From Streptomyces cellulosae (lineage in GTDB: Bacteria; Actinomycetota; Actinomycetes; Streptomycetales; Streptomycetaceae), in contig NZ_JOEV01000035.1 in assembly GCF_000721105.1 (NCBI RefSeq), positions 18,757 through 82,756 of the forward strand: 64,000 bases of DNA, read 5' to 3'. The notes below the pieces were generated by a model. It worked only from the letters and a program-made list of their open reading frames with translations. It was not told the origin of the DNA and did no database searches. Within the stretch, counting starts at the first letter, position 1. Every line of letters starts with the position of its first letter. Below, piece by piece: positions 34,357 through 43,712 of this stretch. The translations under genes and the position numbers were made by a program.

Positions 34357-34932
34357 GTGGGAGTCAGCCTCAGCAAGGGCGGCAACGTATCACTGAGCAA
34401 GGAGGCGCCGGGCCTGACCGCGGTCATCGTCGGCCTCGGGTGGGACGTCCGCACCACGACCGGCACCGACTTCGACCTGGACGCCAGCGCGCTGCTGCTG
34501 AACTCGGCGGGCAAGGTCGCCAGCGACGCGAACTTCGTCTTCTTCAACAACCTCAAGAGCGCCGACGGCTCGGTCGAGCACACCGGTGACAACATCACCG
34601 GCGAGGGCGAGGGCGACGACGAGCAGATCAAGGTCAACCTCGCCGCCGTCCCGGCCGACGTCGAGAAGATCGTCTTCCCGGTGTCGATCTACGACGCCGA
34701 GAACCGCCAGCAGTCCTTCGGCCAGGTGCGCAACGCGTTCATCCGCGTCGTCAACCAGGCCGGCGAGGCGGAGATCGCCCGGTACGACCTGTCCGAGGAC
34801 GCCTCCACCGAGACGGCCATGGTCTTCGGCGAGCTCTACCGCAACGGCGCGGAGTGGAAGTTCCGCGCCATCGGCCAGGGCTACGCGTCGGGCCTGCGCG
34901 GAATCGCCCAGGACTTCGGCGTCAACGTCTGA
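34357..34932 (+). CDS. terD: TerD-family protein, copy 1
   Basis: A 191-residue calcium-binding TerD-fold protein (tellurium-resistance family). The acidic calcium sites are clear: [10 protein letters not shown] (about 43-52) and [18 protein letters not shown] (about 75-92), then AFIRVVNQ and [15 protein letters not shown] at the end. TerD proteins form cytoplasmic membrane-associated stress complexes with TerC-like proteins. GTG 34357 follows GGAGG at 5 nt. It is 112 bp upstream of a close paralogue, with a strong hairpin between them. Confidence 0.95.
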   Translation: MGVSLSKGGNVSLSKEAPGLTAVIVGLGWDVRTTTGTDFDLDASALLLNSAGKVASDANFVFFNNLKSADGSVEHTGDNITGEGEGDDEQIKVNLAAVPADVEKIVFPVSIYDAENRQQSFGQVRNAFIRVVNQAGEAEIARYDLSEDASTETAMVFGELYRNGAEWKFRAIGQGYASGLRGIAQDFGVNV

Positions 34933-34959
34933 GCCGACCCGGCCGACCGAGAGCTTCAC

Positions 34960-34996
34960 CGTCCGGCGCCGCACGGTTTGCGTGCGGCGCCGGACG
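34960..34996 (+). terminator. Hairpin between the two terD copies
   Basis: A perfect 16-bp stem (CGTCCGGCGCCGCACG and complement) with the loop GTTTG. It lies in the terD-terD gap and could be a terminator or an attenuator that lowers expression of the second copy. Confidence 0.8.
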
Positions 34997-35043
34997 CGCA
35001 GGACAAGCAGAGAAGCACCACCGTCTCGGGGAGGGACCAGCAC

Positions 35044-35619
35044 ATGGGCGTCACGCTCGCCAAGGGAGGCAACGTCTCCTTGTCCAAGGCCGCACCCAAC
35101 CTCACCCAGGTGATGGTCGGGCTCGGCTGGGACGCGCGCTCCACCACCGGAGCCGACTTCGACCTCGACGCCAGCGCCCTGATGTGCAGCAACGGGCGGG
35201 TGCTGGGCGACGAGTGGTTCATCTTCTACAACCAGCTCAAGAGCCCGGACGGCTCGGTCGAGCACACCGGGGACAACCTCACCGGCGAGGGCGAGGGTGA
35301 CGACGAGTCGATCCTGATCGACCTCTCCAAGGTGCCGGCCCAGATCGACAAGATCGTCTTCCCGGTCTCGATCCATGACGCCGACAACCGGGGACAGACC
35401 TTCGGCCAGGTCAGCAACGCCTTCATCCGCGTGGTCAACCAGGCCGACGGCCAGGAACTCGCGCGTTACGACCTCAGCGAGGACGCCTCCACCGAGACTG
35501 CGATGATCTTCGGTGAGGTCTACCGCTACCAGGGCGAATGGAAGTTCCGGGCGGTGGGACAGGGGTACGCGTCGGGGCTGCGGGGCATCGCTCTAGACTT
35601 CGGAGTCAACGTTTCGTAA
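35044..35619 (+). CDS. terD: TerD-family protein, copy 2
   Basis: A 191-residue paralogue of the preceding gene with the same length and the same calcium sites ([10 protein letters not shown] and [18 protein letters not shown]). Differences are spread over the sequence, so this is an old duplication kept in tandem. GGGAGGGACC precedes the ATG at about 9 nt. A DUF475 membrane protein follows 49 bp downstream, probably in the same transcript. Confidence 0.95.
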   Translation: MGVTLAKGGNVSLSKAAPNLTQVMVGLGWDARSTTGADFDLDASALMCSNGRVLGDEWFIFYNQLKSPDGSVEHTGDNLTGEGEGDDESILIDLSKVPAQIDKIVFPVSIHDADNRGQTFGQVSNAFIRVVNQADGQELARYDLSEDASTETAMIFGEVYRYQGEWKFRAVGQGYASGLRGIALDFGVNVS

Positions 35620-35668
35620 AGCCGAGTACGGCGCGGGGGAGACCCGTACCTACAGGATTGGGTAGCCA

Positions 35669-36817
35669 GTGCTTCTGAAAACCTTCGGCTGGTCGTTCGC
35701 GGTCACCGCGCTCGGCCTGGTCGCGGCGGTCTTCTACGGGGGGTGGGAGGCCTTCGGCATCGTGGCGATCCTCACCATCCTCGAGATCTCTCTGTCGTTC
35801 GACAACGCGGTGGTCAACGCCGGGATCCTGAAGAAGATGAGTGCCTTCTGGCAGAAGATCTTCCTCACGGTCGGCGTCCTCATCGCCGTCTTCGGCATGC
35901 GGCTGGTGTTCCCCGTCGTCATCGTCGCCATCAGCGCCAAGATCGGCCCGATCGACGCCGTCGACCTGGCCCTCAACAACAAGGACCAGTACCAGCAACT
36001 GGTCACCGACGCCCACCCGGCGATCGCCGCCTTCGGCGGCATGTTCCTCCTCATGATCTTCCTCGACTTCATCTTCGAGGACCGCGACATCAAGTGGCTC
36101 GGCTGGCTGGAGCGGCCACTGGCCAAGCTCGGCAAGGTCGACATGCTGTCGGTCTGCATCGCCCTGGTCGTCCTGCTGATCACCGCCTTCACTTTCGCGA
36201 CCCACGCCCACCAGCACGGGGGAGCGCATGCCGACAAGGCACAGACGGTCCTGATCTCGGGCATCGCCGGCCTGATCACCTACATGGTCGTCGGCGGCCT
36301 CTCCGGCTACTTCGAGGACAAGCTCGAGGAAGAGGAGGAACGCGAACACGAGGAAGAGGAAGAGGCCCAGCGCACCGGCAAACAGCGCTCGGCCGTCACC
36401 CTGGCCGGCAAGGCCGCGTTCTTCATGTTCCTGTACCTCGAGGTCCTGGACGCGTCCTTCTCCTTCGACGGCGTCATCGGCGCCTTCGCCATCACCAACG
36501 ACATCGTCCTGATGGCCCTCGGCCTCGGCATCGGCGCCATGTACGTCCGGTCCCTCACCGTGTACCTGGTCCGCCAGGGCACCCTCGACGACTACGTCTA
36601 CCTGGAGCACGGCGCGCACTACGCGATCGGCGCGCTGGCCGTGATCCTCATGGTCACCATCCAGTACCAGATCAACGAGGTCATCACCGGCCTCGTCGGC
36701 GTCGTCCTGATCGCCTGGTCCTTCTGGTCCTCCGTGCGCCGCAACAAGGCCCTGGCAGCGGCCGAGGGAAAAGCGGCGGGCTCGGACGAGAAGACTGAGG
36801 TCTCGTCCGGGGTGTGA
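35669..36817 (+). CDS. DUF475 / TerC-superfamily integral membrane protein
   Basis: A 382-residue membrane protein with eight or nine helices. The TerC-like acidic-aromatic membrane motifs occur twice: LEISLSFDNAVVNAG (about 31-45) and LEVLDASFSFDGVIGAFAI (about 258-276), which are thought to bind metal ions. A cytoplasmic linker of almost only Glu (residues about 218-235) separates the two halves. Related TerC/Alx proteins move manganese or act in metal stress with TerD. The start is GTG 35669; its ribosome site is poor, so coupling to terD upstream is likely. Confidence 0.9.
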   Translation: MLLKTFGWSFAVTALGLVAAVFYGGWEAFGIVAILTILEISLSFDNAVVNAGILKKMSAFWQKIFLTVGVLIAVFGMRLVFPVVIVAISAKIGPIDAVDLALNNKDQYQQLVTDAHPAIAAFGGMFLLMIFLDFIFEDRDIKWLGWLERPLAKLGKVDMLSVCIALVVLLITAFTFATHAHQHGGAHADKAQTVLISGIAGLITYMVVGGLSGYFEDKLEEEEEREHEEEEEAQRTGKQRSAVTLAGKAAFFMFLYLEVLDASFSFDGVIGAFAITNDIVLMALGLGIGAMYVRSLTVYLVRQGTLDDYVYLEHGAHYAIGALAVILMVTIQYQINEVITGLVGVVLIAWSFWSSVRRNKALAAAEGKAAGSDEKTEVSSGV

Positions 36818-36946
36818 TCACCTTCTCAGTGAGGAACGCTCTGAGCGGGGCGGTGTCGGGGACGACCCCCGGTGCCGCCCCGTCGGCCGTCAAGGACAGC
36901 GGGTGCTCGACGGCCCGCGGTTCTTCAACTGGAACGTGGGGCGGGA

Positions 36947-37684
36947 ATGGGCTTCTTCGACGGACTCCGGCGTGGGCGCGAGGCCGACTTCGACTCGGGC
37001 AACGCCGCCACCAACTCGATCGAACTGACCAAACGGCACAGCCAGGTCTCCCTCACCAAGCAGGGCGCGGCCACCGGGCATCTGCGCGTCAACCTGGCCT
37101 GGCGGATGCGGACCTCCGACGTGGGCGGTCCGCAGCGGGAGAGCCTGCTGCGGCATCCCTTCAAGGCGCTCAAGCCGCCGGAGGTCCTCGGACACAGCCA
37201 GAGCATGGTCAACGTCGACCTCGACCTGGGATGCCTCTACGAGCTCCAGGACGGCACCAAGGGGGTCGTACAGCCGCTCGGGAGCTATCTCGGCGACGTC
37301 AACGCCGCGCCGTACGTGAAGCTCAGCGGGGACGACCGGTTCGGGTCCGCGTCCGGGGAGACGATGTACGTCAACCTCGACCACCGCGATGCCATCAAGC
37401 GGCTGCTGGTCTTCGTCTACATCTACGACCAGACCCCCGCGTTCGACCGTACGCACGCCATCGTCACGCTGTACCCCAGCAACGGTCCGCGGATCGAGAT
37501 ACATCTCGACGAACGGCACCCCCAGGCCCGGTCGTGCGCCGTCGTGATGATCGAGAACGTGAAGGGGGAGCTGGTGGTACGGCGCGAGGTGAAGTTCGTC
37601 TACGGGTTCCAGGCCGAGCTGGACCGGTTGTACGGGTGGGGGCTGCAGTGGGGGCGCGGCTACAAGGCCAAGGCGGAACGCTGA
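36947..37684 (+). CDS. TerD/TerA-like protein
   Basis: A 245-residue member of the TerD superfamily with a divergent calcium site. It starts with the amphipathic MGFFDGLRRGREADFDSGN and contains NVDLDLGCLYEL in the place of the DFDLDAS motif, and DQTPAFDRTHAIVTLY near residue 165. The size and layout fit TerA or TerX-type partners of Ter complexes. GTGGGGCGGGA lies before ATG 36947. It follows the DUF475 gene by 129 bp and is convergent with another TerD-domain gene. Confidence 0.85.
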   Translation: MGFFDGLRRGREADFDSGNAATNSIELTKRHSQVSLTKQGAATGHLRVNLAWRMRTSDVGGPQRESLLRHPFKALKPPEVLGHSQSMVNVDLDLGCLYELQDGTKGVVQPLGSYLGDVNAAPYVKLSGDDRFGSASGETMYVNLDHRDAIKRLLVFVYIYDQTPAFDRTHAIVTLYPSNGPRIEIHLDERHPQARSCAVVMIENVKGELVVRREVKFVYGFQAELDRLYGWGLQWGRGYKAKAER

Positions 37685-37786
37685 CGCTCCGGCCGCCCGG
37701 AGGGCACGGGGGACCGTGCGTGGCCATCACGCAGCCTCGGACGGGCGACGGCACATCGGGATGCTCCTGGTGCTCCCGCGGAGCGC

Positions 37787-38656
37787 TCAGCGTCCGATGA
37801 ACTGCGGGCCCTGGGGCGGCAGGCGGAACTCCGGGTCCGGGGTCGTCGCCGTCGGGGGGTAGCCGTACGCCGGCTGGCTCGTCGGGTGCGGGTAGCCGTA
37901 GGCCGGCTGGACCGCGGCGGCGGCCGCGGGCTGCTGGGGGTAGCCGTAGGCCGGCTGGGTGGGTACCGCCGTCGGCTGTTCCGGGGGCAGCGGCTGGGAG
38001 GAGATGTCGGACGCCTGCTGGGTCGGGGCGCTCGGCTGGGGCGGGGCCGGGACGATCGCGGTCGCCATGATCTCCGGCGCCGCCTCCGGCCCCTCTGCCA
38101 TGCCTTCCGACTCGTCGACCGAGATGCCGTAGTTCGTCGCCAGGCCCTGCAGGCCGTTGTCGTAGCCCTCGCCCAGGGCGCGGAACTTCCAGCCCTCCCC
38201 GCGCCGGTACAGCTCGCCGCAGATCAGGACGGTCTCCTGGCCCGTCGTCGGCTTGATGTCGAAGCTGGTCAACGGCTCACCGTCGGCGACCGAGGCGTCG
38301 TACAGCAGAATGCACAGGCCCTGTACGCGGTCGAAGGTGACGCCGTCCGCCGAGGCGACCAGGAAAATCTGACTCACATCGGGCTCGACACCGGCGAGAT
38401 CTGTCTGGATCGTGTCGGTGAGGCCCTCGGCGACGCGCTTCTTGCCGAGTCGCCAGACCTTGCCCGAGGGGTGCCGGGGCTGGTTGTAGAAGACGAAGTC
38501 CTCGTCGGATCGCACACGACCGTCGGGGCCGAGGAGCAGCGCCGAGGCGTCGACGTCCGGAACCCCCTGCCCGGTCCCGGGCGCCCAGCGCAGCACGGCG
38601 CGTACCGTGGTGGCTTCGAGGGGGATGTTCGACCCCTTCAGCATCGCGTGCGTCAT
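37787..38656 (-). CDS. TerD-domain protein with Gln/Pro/Tyr-rich tail
   Basis: A 289-residue protein: a TerD domain (1-185; [20 protein letters not shown] is the calcium region) and a low-complexity tail with repeats of PAYGYP at about 232-272. Such tails are seen on Streptomyces TerD proteins and could act as sticky linkers or in phase separation; that is inference. It is divergent from the CitE-like gene, so its promoter region is shared with the biosynthetic module. AGGA lies 9 nt before the ATG. Confidence 0.9.
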   Translation of the reverse strand: MTHAMLKGSNIPLEATTVRAVLRWAPGTGQGVPDVDASALLLGPDGRVRSDEDFVFYNQPRHPSGKVWRLGKKRVAEGLTDTIQTDLAGVEPDVSQIFLVASADGVTFDRVQGLCILLYDASVADGEPLTSFDIKPTTGQETVLICGELYRRGEGWKFRALGEGYDNGLQGLATNYGISVDESEGMAEGPEAAPEIMATAIVPAPPQPSAPTQQASDISSQPLPPEQPTAVPTQPAYGYPQQPAAAAAVQPAYGYPHPTSQPAYGYPPTATTPDPEFRLPPQGPQFIGR

Positions 38657-38737
38657 GCGGTCATCCTGCCCTCTCGGTCCTGGTCACGACAACGCGGGGG
38701 TGCCGGTTCGCCGGAGATTTCGTCTCTCCGTCGGCTT

Positions 38738-38767
38738 GTCTGTGTTCGTCTGTGTTCGTCTGTGTTA
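38738..38767 (+). repeat. Three exact 10-bp repeats in the TerD/CitE divergent promoter region
   Basis: GTCTGTGTTM occurs three times without gap (M is C, C, A). The 10-bp period places each unit on the same face of the helix, as for cooperative regulator binding. It lies about 105 bp before the CitE-like start and 82 bp before the TerD-tail gene start. A TACTAT hexamer at 38813 may be the -10 toward the module. Confidence 0.6.
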
Positions 38768-38873
38768 CCTGAAATTCATGCCTGGCGGGAATCCCGGACA
38801 TGGATCTCTACGTACTATTACCGGCCACCTGTGAACGGATCACAGGGGTCGCTCGGCCACCACGGGGGAGTTC

Positions 38874-40040
38874 ATGCGTCATTTCGGGCACATCGCCCCT
38901 GAGGTGCGGCAGCGCCTCTTCCACCAGGAGCCCACCGCGTTCACCGCGGACTCCCCGTCCCGGCTGCTGTCCGCGGCGCTGGGCGCAACGCTCTACAGCC
39001 CGGCCACCCGACCGCACCTCGCCGACGACATCGTCAAGCAGACCGAACGCGGCGTGGTCTCGATGGTGCTGTGCCTGGAGGACTCGATCGGCGACGAGGA
39101 CGTCCCGTACGGCGAGGAGAACCTCGTACGCCAGTTCGCCGACCTCGCCGGACGCGGCCTCGCCGACCTGCCGCTGCTGTTCATCCGGGTCCGCGTGCCC
39201 GACCAGATCCCCGACCTGGTCCGGCGTCTGGGGCCTGCCGCCCGGCTGCTGTCCGGATTCGTGATGCCGAAGTTCACCGAGGAACGCGGCATCCCCTTCC
39301 TGGAGGCCCTGCAGAGCGCCGAGGCCCAGAGCGGGCGGCGGCTGTTCGCCATGCCGGTGCTGGAGTCGCCCGAGCTGCTGTACCGCGAGTCCCGGGTGGA
39401 GACCCTGGAGGGCATCTTCCGCGCGGTCGACAAGTACCGCGAGCGGGTGCTGGCGCTGCGCCTGGGCGTGACCGACTTCTGCTCCTCGTACGGCCTGCGC
39501 AGGGCCCCCGACATGACCGCGTACGACGTCCAGATCGTCGCCTCCGTGATCGCCGACGTGGTGAACATGCTGGGGCGCGCCGACGGCACCGGGTTCACCG
39601 TCACCGGGCCGGTGTGGGAGTACTTCCGCGTCCAGGAGCGCATGTTCAAGCCACAGCTGCGCCGCAGTCCCTTCCTGGAGGGCCAGGCCGAGGAACTGCG
39701 CGAGGCCCTCCTGGAGCACGCCATGGACGGCCTGCTGCGCGAGATCACCCTCGACCAGGCCAACGGACTGCTCGGCAAGACCTGCATCCACCCCTCCCAC
39801 GTACTGCCGGTGCACGCACTCTCCGTGGTCAGCCACGAGGAGTTCAGTGACGCCCAGGACATCCTGCGGCCCGAACGTGGCGGCGGCGGGGTGCTCAGGT
39901 CGGCCTACACGAACAAAATGAATGAAGTGAAGCCGCATCGCGCCTGGGCCGAGCGGACCCTGCTGCGCGCCGAGGTGTTCGGTGTGGCCAACGAGGACGT
40001 CGGCTTCGTGGACCTCCTCGCCGCCGGGATCCCGACCTGA
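38874..40040 (+). CDS. HpcH/HpaI aldolase or citrate-lyase-like protein of the Ter biosynthetic module
   Basis: A 388-residue TIM-barrel enzyme related to CitE and HpaI. Visible marks are CLEDSIGDED (about 64-73), where acidic residues bind magnesium, GFVMPKF (about 123-129), and AMPVLESPELL (about 157-167). In published comparative work on Ter systems (Anantharaman and colleagues) such an enzyme is part of a cluster predicted to make a nucleoside-like metabolite. GGGGGAG lies before the ATG. It is 37 bp upstream of the PRTase fusion and is probably the first gene of a three-gene operon. Confidence 0.88.
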   Translation: MRHFGHIAPEVRQRLFHQEPTAFTADSPSRLLSAALGATLYSPATRPHLADDIVKQTERGVVSMVLCLEDSIGDEDVPYGEENLVRQFADLAGRGLADLPLLFIRVRVPDQIPDLVRRLGPAARLLSGFVMPKFTEERGIPFLEALQSAEAQSGRRLFAMPVLESPELLYRESRVETLEGIFRAVDKYRERVLALRLGVTDFCSSYGLRRAPDMTAYDVQIVASVIADVVNMLGRADGTGFTVTGPVWEYFRVQERMFKPQLRRSPFLEGQAEELREALLEHAMDGLLREITLDQANGLLGKTCIHPSHVLPVHALSVVSHEEFSDAQDILRPERGGGGVLRSAYTNKMNEVKPHRAWAERTLLRAEVFGVANEDVGFVDLLAAGIPT

Positions 40041-40077
40041 ACCGGCTCCTTCCCACCGGCTCCTACTCAAGGGACGC

Positions 40078-42546
40078 ATGAACATCGCAGTGAACAACGG
40101 GGTGTGGTCCGGCAGCTGGGTCGCCGAGCGGCTCGGCGTCGAACTCGTGGGCGACGACACGCTGACCGACCTGCTGGGACTCGCGCTGCGCCGCAACCCC
40201 AAGCGGGCGCATCTGCTCGTCTCCCACGTGCTGGGCAAGCACGTACCGCAGTCACCGTCCGTCGTGTACGGCCACGGCCTCGCCCTCGGCCGGCGCGTCC
40301 GCGAGCTGCTGGGCGCCGACGAGGCCCGCCGGGCGGTCGTCCTCGGATACGCCGAGACCGCCACCGGGCTCGGCCACTCCGTCGCGGACGGCCTCGGCAC
40401 GGCCCCCTGTCTGCACTCCACCCGACGCCCGGTCCCGGGCGTGGCCCCGGCGGGCGGCTTCGAGGAATCCCACTCGCACGCCACCTCCCATCTGCTGCTG
40501 CCGGAGGACCCGGCACTGCTGGTGGGCGACGGGCCGCTGGTACTGGTCGACGACGAGTTCTCCACCGGCAACACCGTCCTGAACACCATTCGTGACCTGC
40601 ACGAACGCTATCCGCGGCGACGCTATGTGGTGGTCGCCCTGGTCGACATGCGCTCGCCGGCCGACGCAGGCCGGCTGGACCTGTTCGCCCAGGAGATCGG
40701 CGCCCGCGTGGACCTGGTCGCGGCGGCCTCGGGGACCGTACGGCTCCCTGAAGGCGTGCTGGAGAAGGGCCAGGAACTGGTCGCCCGGCACGAGTCCCCT
40801 GCCCAGCAGGGACAGGAGCCCCCTGGCCGGACCACCCGGGTGGCCCGGGTCGACCTGTGCTGGCCGCGCGGCCTGCCCGACGGCGGGCGGCACGGCTTCA
40901 CGCCCCGGCATCGCATACGCCTCGACAACGCCCTGCCCGCCATGGCCGCCCGGCTCGCCGGGGCGATACCGGGCGACGCCCGGCGCGTCCTCGTGCTCGG
41001 CTTCGAGGAGCTGATGTACGCGCCGCTGCGGCTCGCCCGTGAACTGGAGCAGGTCACGGACGCCGAGGTGCGCTACTCGACCACCACCCGCTCGCCGGTC
41101 CTCGCGGTCGACGACCCCGGGTACGCGATACGCAGCCGCCTCGTCTTCCCCGCCCATGACGACCCGGCCGACGGACCCGGCGAGCGCTTTGCCTACAACG
41201 TGGCGGGAGCCGGCTTCGACACCGTCGTCGCCGTCGTCGACTCGGTCGCGGACACCCCCGAACTGCACGCGCCGGACGGCCTGTTGGCCCAACTCGCCGC
41301 GCACACCCCGCACGTCCTGCTCGCGGTCGTTCCTTCCTACGTCCCCGAGGCACCGTACGTTCCCGCCTTTCCTGGAGAGAGTCCCGCCATGCTGCCCGAG
41401 CCCCTCCGCGGCCCCGCCTTCTCCTCGTACCCGCCCGAGGAGGTCGGCTGGCTGCTCCAGGATCTCTCGGAGGTGACGCTGGAGGCGCCGACCGAGGAGC
41501 GCGAGGAGGCGATCCAGAGCGGCGGCGCGCACTACGCCGAGTCGCTGCCCGTGGAGTACCAGCCCAGCGAGCAGTACCAGGAGCTGTTCCACACGGCCCT
41601 GGAGGCCTCGGCGGAGCGGCTGGCGAAGGGCGTGGGCGCCGTCACCGAGCTCGTGCTGGCCGAACGGTCGCCGCGCCCGGTGCTGGTCTCGCTGGCCCGC
41701 GCGGGCACCCCGATCGGTGTGCTGATGCGCCGCTGGGCCGAGTTCCGGCACGGCCTCGAACTGCCGCACTACGCCGTGTCCATCGTGCGCGGCCGGGGCA
41801 TCGACGCCAACGCGCTGCGCTGGCTGGCCGCCCACCACGACCCCCGTGACGTCGTGTTCGTCGACGGCTGGACCGGCAAGGGCGCCATCACCCGCGAACT
41901 GGCCGACGCCGTCAAGGAGTTCGAGGCGGCGGGCGGTGCGGCCGGCTTCGACCCGGAGATCGCCGTCCTCGCCGACCCCGGCTCCTGCGTGCGCACGTAC
42001 GGCACCCGCGAGGACTTCCTCATCCCCTCCGCCTGCCTCAACTCGACGGTGTCCGGCCTGATCTCGCGCACCGTCCTGCGCGCCGACCTGGTCGGCCCCA
42101 ACGACTTCCACGGCGCGAAGTTCTACCGCGAACTCGCCGGCGCCGATGTGTCCGTCGCCTTCCTGGACGCGGTCACCGCACGCTTCCCGGACGTCGTGGA
42201 GGACGTGGACGCGCAGGCCAAGGAGTTGCTGTCCGGTGACCGCGCTCCCACCTGGGAGGGCTGGGCGGCCGTCGAGCGGATCAGCGAGGAGTACGGCATT
42301 CACGACGTCAACCTCGTCAAGCCCGGGGTGGGCGAGACCACCCGGGTGCTGCTGCGCCGGGTGCCCTGGAAGATCCTGGCCCGGGCCGGCGCGGGCGCCG
42401 ACCTCGACCATGTCCGACTGCTGGCCGAACAGAGAGGTGTCCCGGTGGAAGAGGTCGCCGAACTCCCGTACACCTGCGTGGGATTGATCCACCCGAAGTA
42501 CACGCGGGGCGCGACGGGCGCCGACGGCAGGGCGGTGACGGTCTGA
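40078..42546 (+). CDS. Phosphoribosyltransferase-TRSP-StiP-PELOTA fusion protein
   Basis: An 822-residue fusion of two proteins that are separate genes in many bacteria. N-terminal phosphoribosyltransferase: PRPP loop LVDDEFSTGNT at about 156-166. A TRSP-type domain follows (about 275-375; GFEELMYAPLRLAREL). After a linker comes the StiP/cysteine-protease-like phosphoribosyltransferase domain (about 460-720; LVSLARAGTPIGVLMRR, and a second PRPP-like loop VFVDGWTGKGAIT) and a C-terminal PELOTA RNA-binding-like module (about 745-815; LLRRVPWKILA). The set belongs to Ter-linked biosynthesis of a nucleoside-like compound. AAGGGA lies before ATG 40078. Its TGA overlaps the ATG of the HAD gene (TGATG). 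Confidence 0.88.
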   Translation: MNIAVNNGVWSGSWVAERLGVELVGDDTLTDLLGLALRRNPKRAHLLVSHVLGKHVPQSPSVVYGHGLALGRRVRELLGADEARRAVVLGYAETATGLGHSVADGLGTAPCLHSTRRPVPGVAPAGGFEESHSHATSHLLLPEDPALLVGDGPLVLVDDEFSTGNTVLNTIRDLHERYPRRRYVVVALVDMRSPADAGRLDLFAQEIGARVDLVAAASGTVRLPEGVLEKGQELVARHESPAQQGQEPPGRTTRVARVDLCWPRGLPDGGRHGFTPRHRIRLDNALPAMAARLAGAIPGDARRVLVLGFEELMYAPLRLARELEQVTDAEVRYSTTTRSPVLAVDDPGYAIRSRLVFPAHDDPADGPGERFAYNVAGAGFDTVVAVVDSVADTPELHAPDGLLAQLAAHTPHVLLAVVPSYVPEAPYVPAFPGESPAMLPEPLRGPAFSSYPPEEVGWLLQDLSEVTLEAPTEEREEAIQSGGAHYAESLPVEYQPSEQYQELFHTALEASAERLAKGVGAVTELVLAERSPRPVLVSLARAGTPIGVLMRRWAEFRHGLELPHYAVSIVRGRGIDANALRWLAAHHDPRDVVFVDGWTGKGAITRELADAVKEFEAAGGAAGFDPEIAVLADPGSCVRTYGTREDFLIPSACLNSTVSGLISRTVLRADLVGPNDFHGAKFYRELAGADVSVAFLDAVTARFPDVVEDVDAQAKELLSGDRAPTWEGWAAVERISEEYGIHDVNLVKPGVGETTRVLLRRVPWKILARAGAGADLDHVRLLAEQRGVPVEEVAELPYTCVGLIHPKYTRGATGADGRAVTV

Positions 42547-43361
42547 TGCCGGTGCTGGTGGCGAGCGACCTCGACCGCACACTCATCTACTCCGCGGCGG
42601 CCCTCGCGCTGACCATGCCGGACGCGCGGGCGCCCCGGCTGCTGTGCGTCGAGGTGCACGAGAGCAAGCCGCTGTCCTACCTGACGGAGACGGCCGCCGG
42701 GCTGCTCTCGGAGCTCGCGGACGCGGCGGTCTTCGTGCCGACGACGACCCGCACCCGCAAGCAGTACCAGCGCATCAGCCTGCCGGGCCCGCCGCCCACG
42801 TACGCGATCTGCGCCAACGGCGGCCACCTCCTGGTGGACGGCGTCTCCGACCCCGACTGGCACGCGCGCGTGACGGCCCGGCTCGCCGAGGAGTGCGCCT
42901 CGCTGGGCGAGGTGCGTGAGCACCTGATGGTCACGGCCGATCCCTTGTGGGTGCGCAAGCACCGGATCGCCGAGGACCTCTTCGCCTACCTGGTCGTCGA
43001 ACGCGAACTCCTCCCCGAGGACTGGGTGAAGGAACTCGCGGTCTGGGCGGAGAACCGGGGCTGGACGGTCTCCCTCCAGGGCCGCAAGATCTACGCCGTC
43101 CCGAAGCCGCTCACCAAGAGTGCGGCCGTGCGCGAGGTCGTCCGCCGCACCGGTGCGACCCTCACCCTCGCCGCCGGCGACTCCCTCCTCGACGCCGACC
43201 TCCTCCTCGCCGCGGACCAGGGCTGGCGCCCGGGACACGGCGAGCTGGCCGACGCCGACTGGACCGCCCCGGCGATCAGCGCGCTGCCCGAGCGCGGGGT
43301 GCTGGCGGGGGAGCGGATCCTGCGGGAGTTCCTGCGGGTGGCACGGCAGGGGACCGTCTGA
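42546..43361 (+). CDS. HAD-family hydrolase of the Ter biosynthetic module
   Basis: A 271-residue phosphatase-like protein of the HAD superfamily (Cof/sucrose-phosphatase-like cap). Motif I is SDLDRTLIYS with nucleophile Asp8 and Asp10; motif II is the Thr of TTTRTRKQ (about 63); the Lys of motif III is in PLTKSAAVREV (about 188); motif IV is AGDSLLDADLL (about 209-219). It is co-translated with the PRTase fusion. In the Ter module it would dephosphorylate the phosphoribosyl product; that step is inferred. No ATP-grasp gene, often part of the module, is present nearby. Confidence 0.9.
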   Translation: MPVLVASDLDRTLIYSAAALALTMPDARAPRLLCVEVHESKPLSYLTETAAGLLSELADAAVFVPTTTRTRKQYQRISLPGPPPTYAICANGGHLLVDGVSDPDWHARVTARLAEECASLGEVREHLMVTADPLWVRKHRIAEDLFAYLVVERELLPEDWVKELAVWAENRGWTVSLQGRKIYAVPKPLTKSAAVREVVRRTGATLTLAAGDSLLDADLLLAADQGWRPGHGELADADWTAPAISALPERGVLAGERILREFLRVARQGTV

Positions 43362-43399
43362 GGACCGGCCATCGGTGCGGGCGCCCCTCATGGTGACCA

Positions 43400-43648
43400 T
43401 CATGAGCGGGGGGTGGCCTCGCCGGCATGAGCGGGGGGTGGCCTCGCCGGCGGCCGTCAGGTCGCTGAGCCAGGCTTCGAGGACCGCGCCGAGCGGCGCG
43501 GTCGCGGTGGCACATCCGCCTCGACCTGGGCGCCGGTCCAGGTCTCCTCGGTGTGGACCTGGACGACGCCCCGGACTCTCCTGAAGGTCCACAGGTGGAC
43601 ACCTTCGTCGATGCGCAGCCCTTCACCGACCGCGGGCCCGCTCCACAA
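43400..43648 (-). pseudogene. SRPBCC (polyketide-cyclase-like) remnant, truncated and frameshifted
   Basis: The minus strand encodes RIDEGVHLWTFRRVRGVVQV and HTEETWTGAQVEADV, the C-terminal part of a START-like SRPBCC protein, in one frame. The expected continuation ATAPLGAVLEAWLSDLTAAG lies in another frame, so one base is missing at about 43512. The N-terminal half is absent: the upstream frame has an in-frame stop. The last 25 bp before the old TGA (43400-43402) are duplicated exactly in tandem (43402-43451). The rest of the 350-bp gap after the HAD gene holds nothing else I can support. Confidence 0.65.
43402..43451 (-). repeat. Perfect 25-bp tandem duplication at the end of the SRPBCC remnant
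   Basis: Copies at 43402-43426 and 43427-43451 are identical. The outer edge is the remnant's stop codon (TGA, minus strand). Confidence 0.92.
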
Positions 43649-43712
43649 GCCCCAGCACTTCGCCGCGGAACCGGACGAGCTGTTGGCGCACTGAGCAGCA
43701 CGAGGAACGCGG

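Noticed and set aside
35620..35668. A second yybP-ykoY riboswitch before the DUF475/TerC-like gene
   Set aside because: Such riboswitches often precede TerC genes, but the 49-bp gap is too short and the GGGGAGTAG and GAGACC ends are absent.
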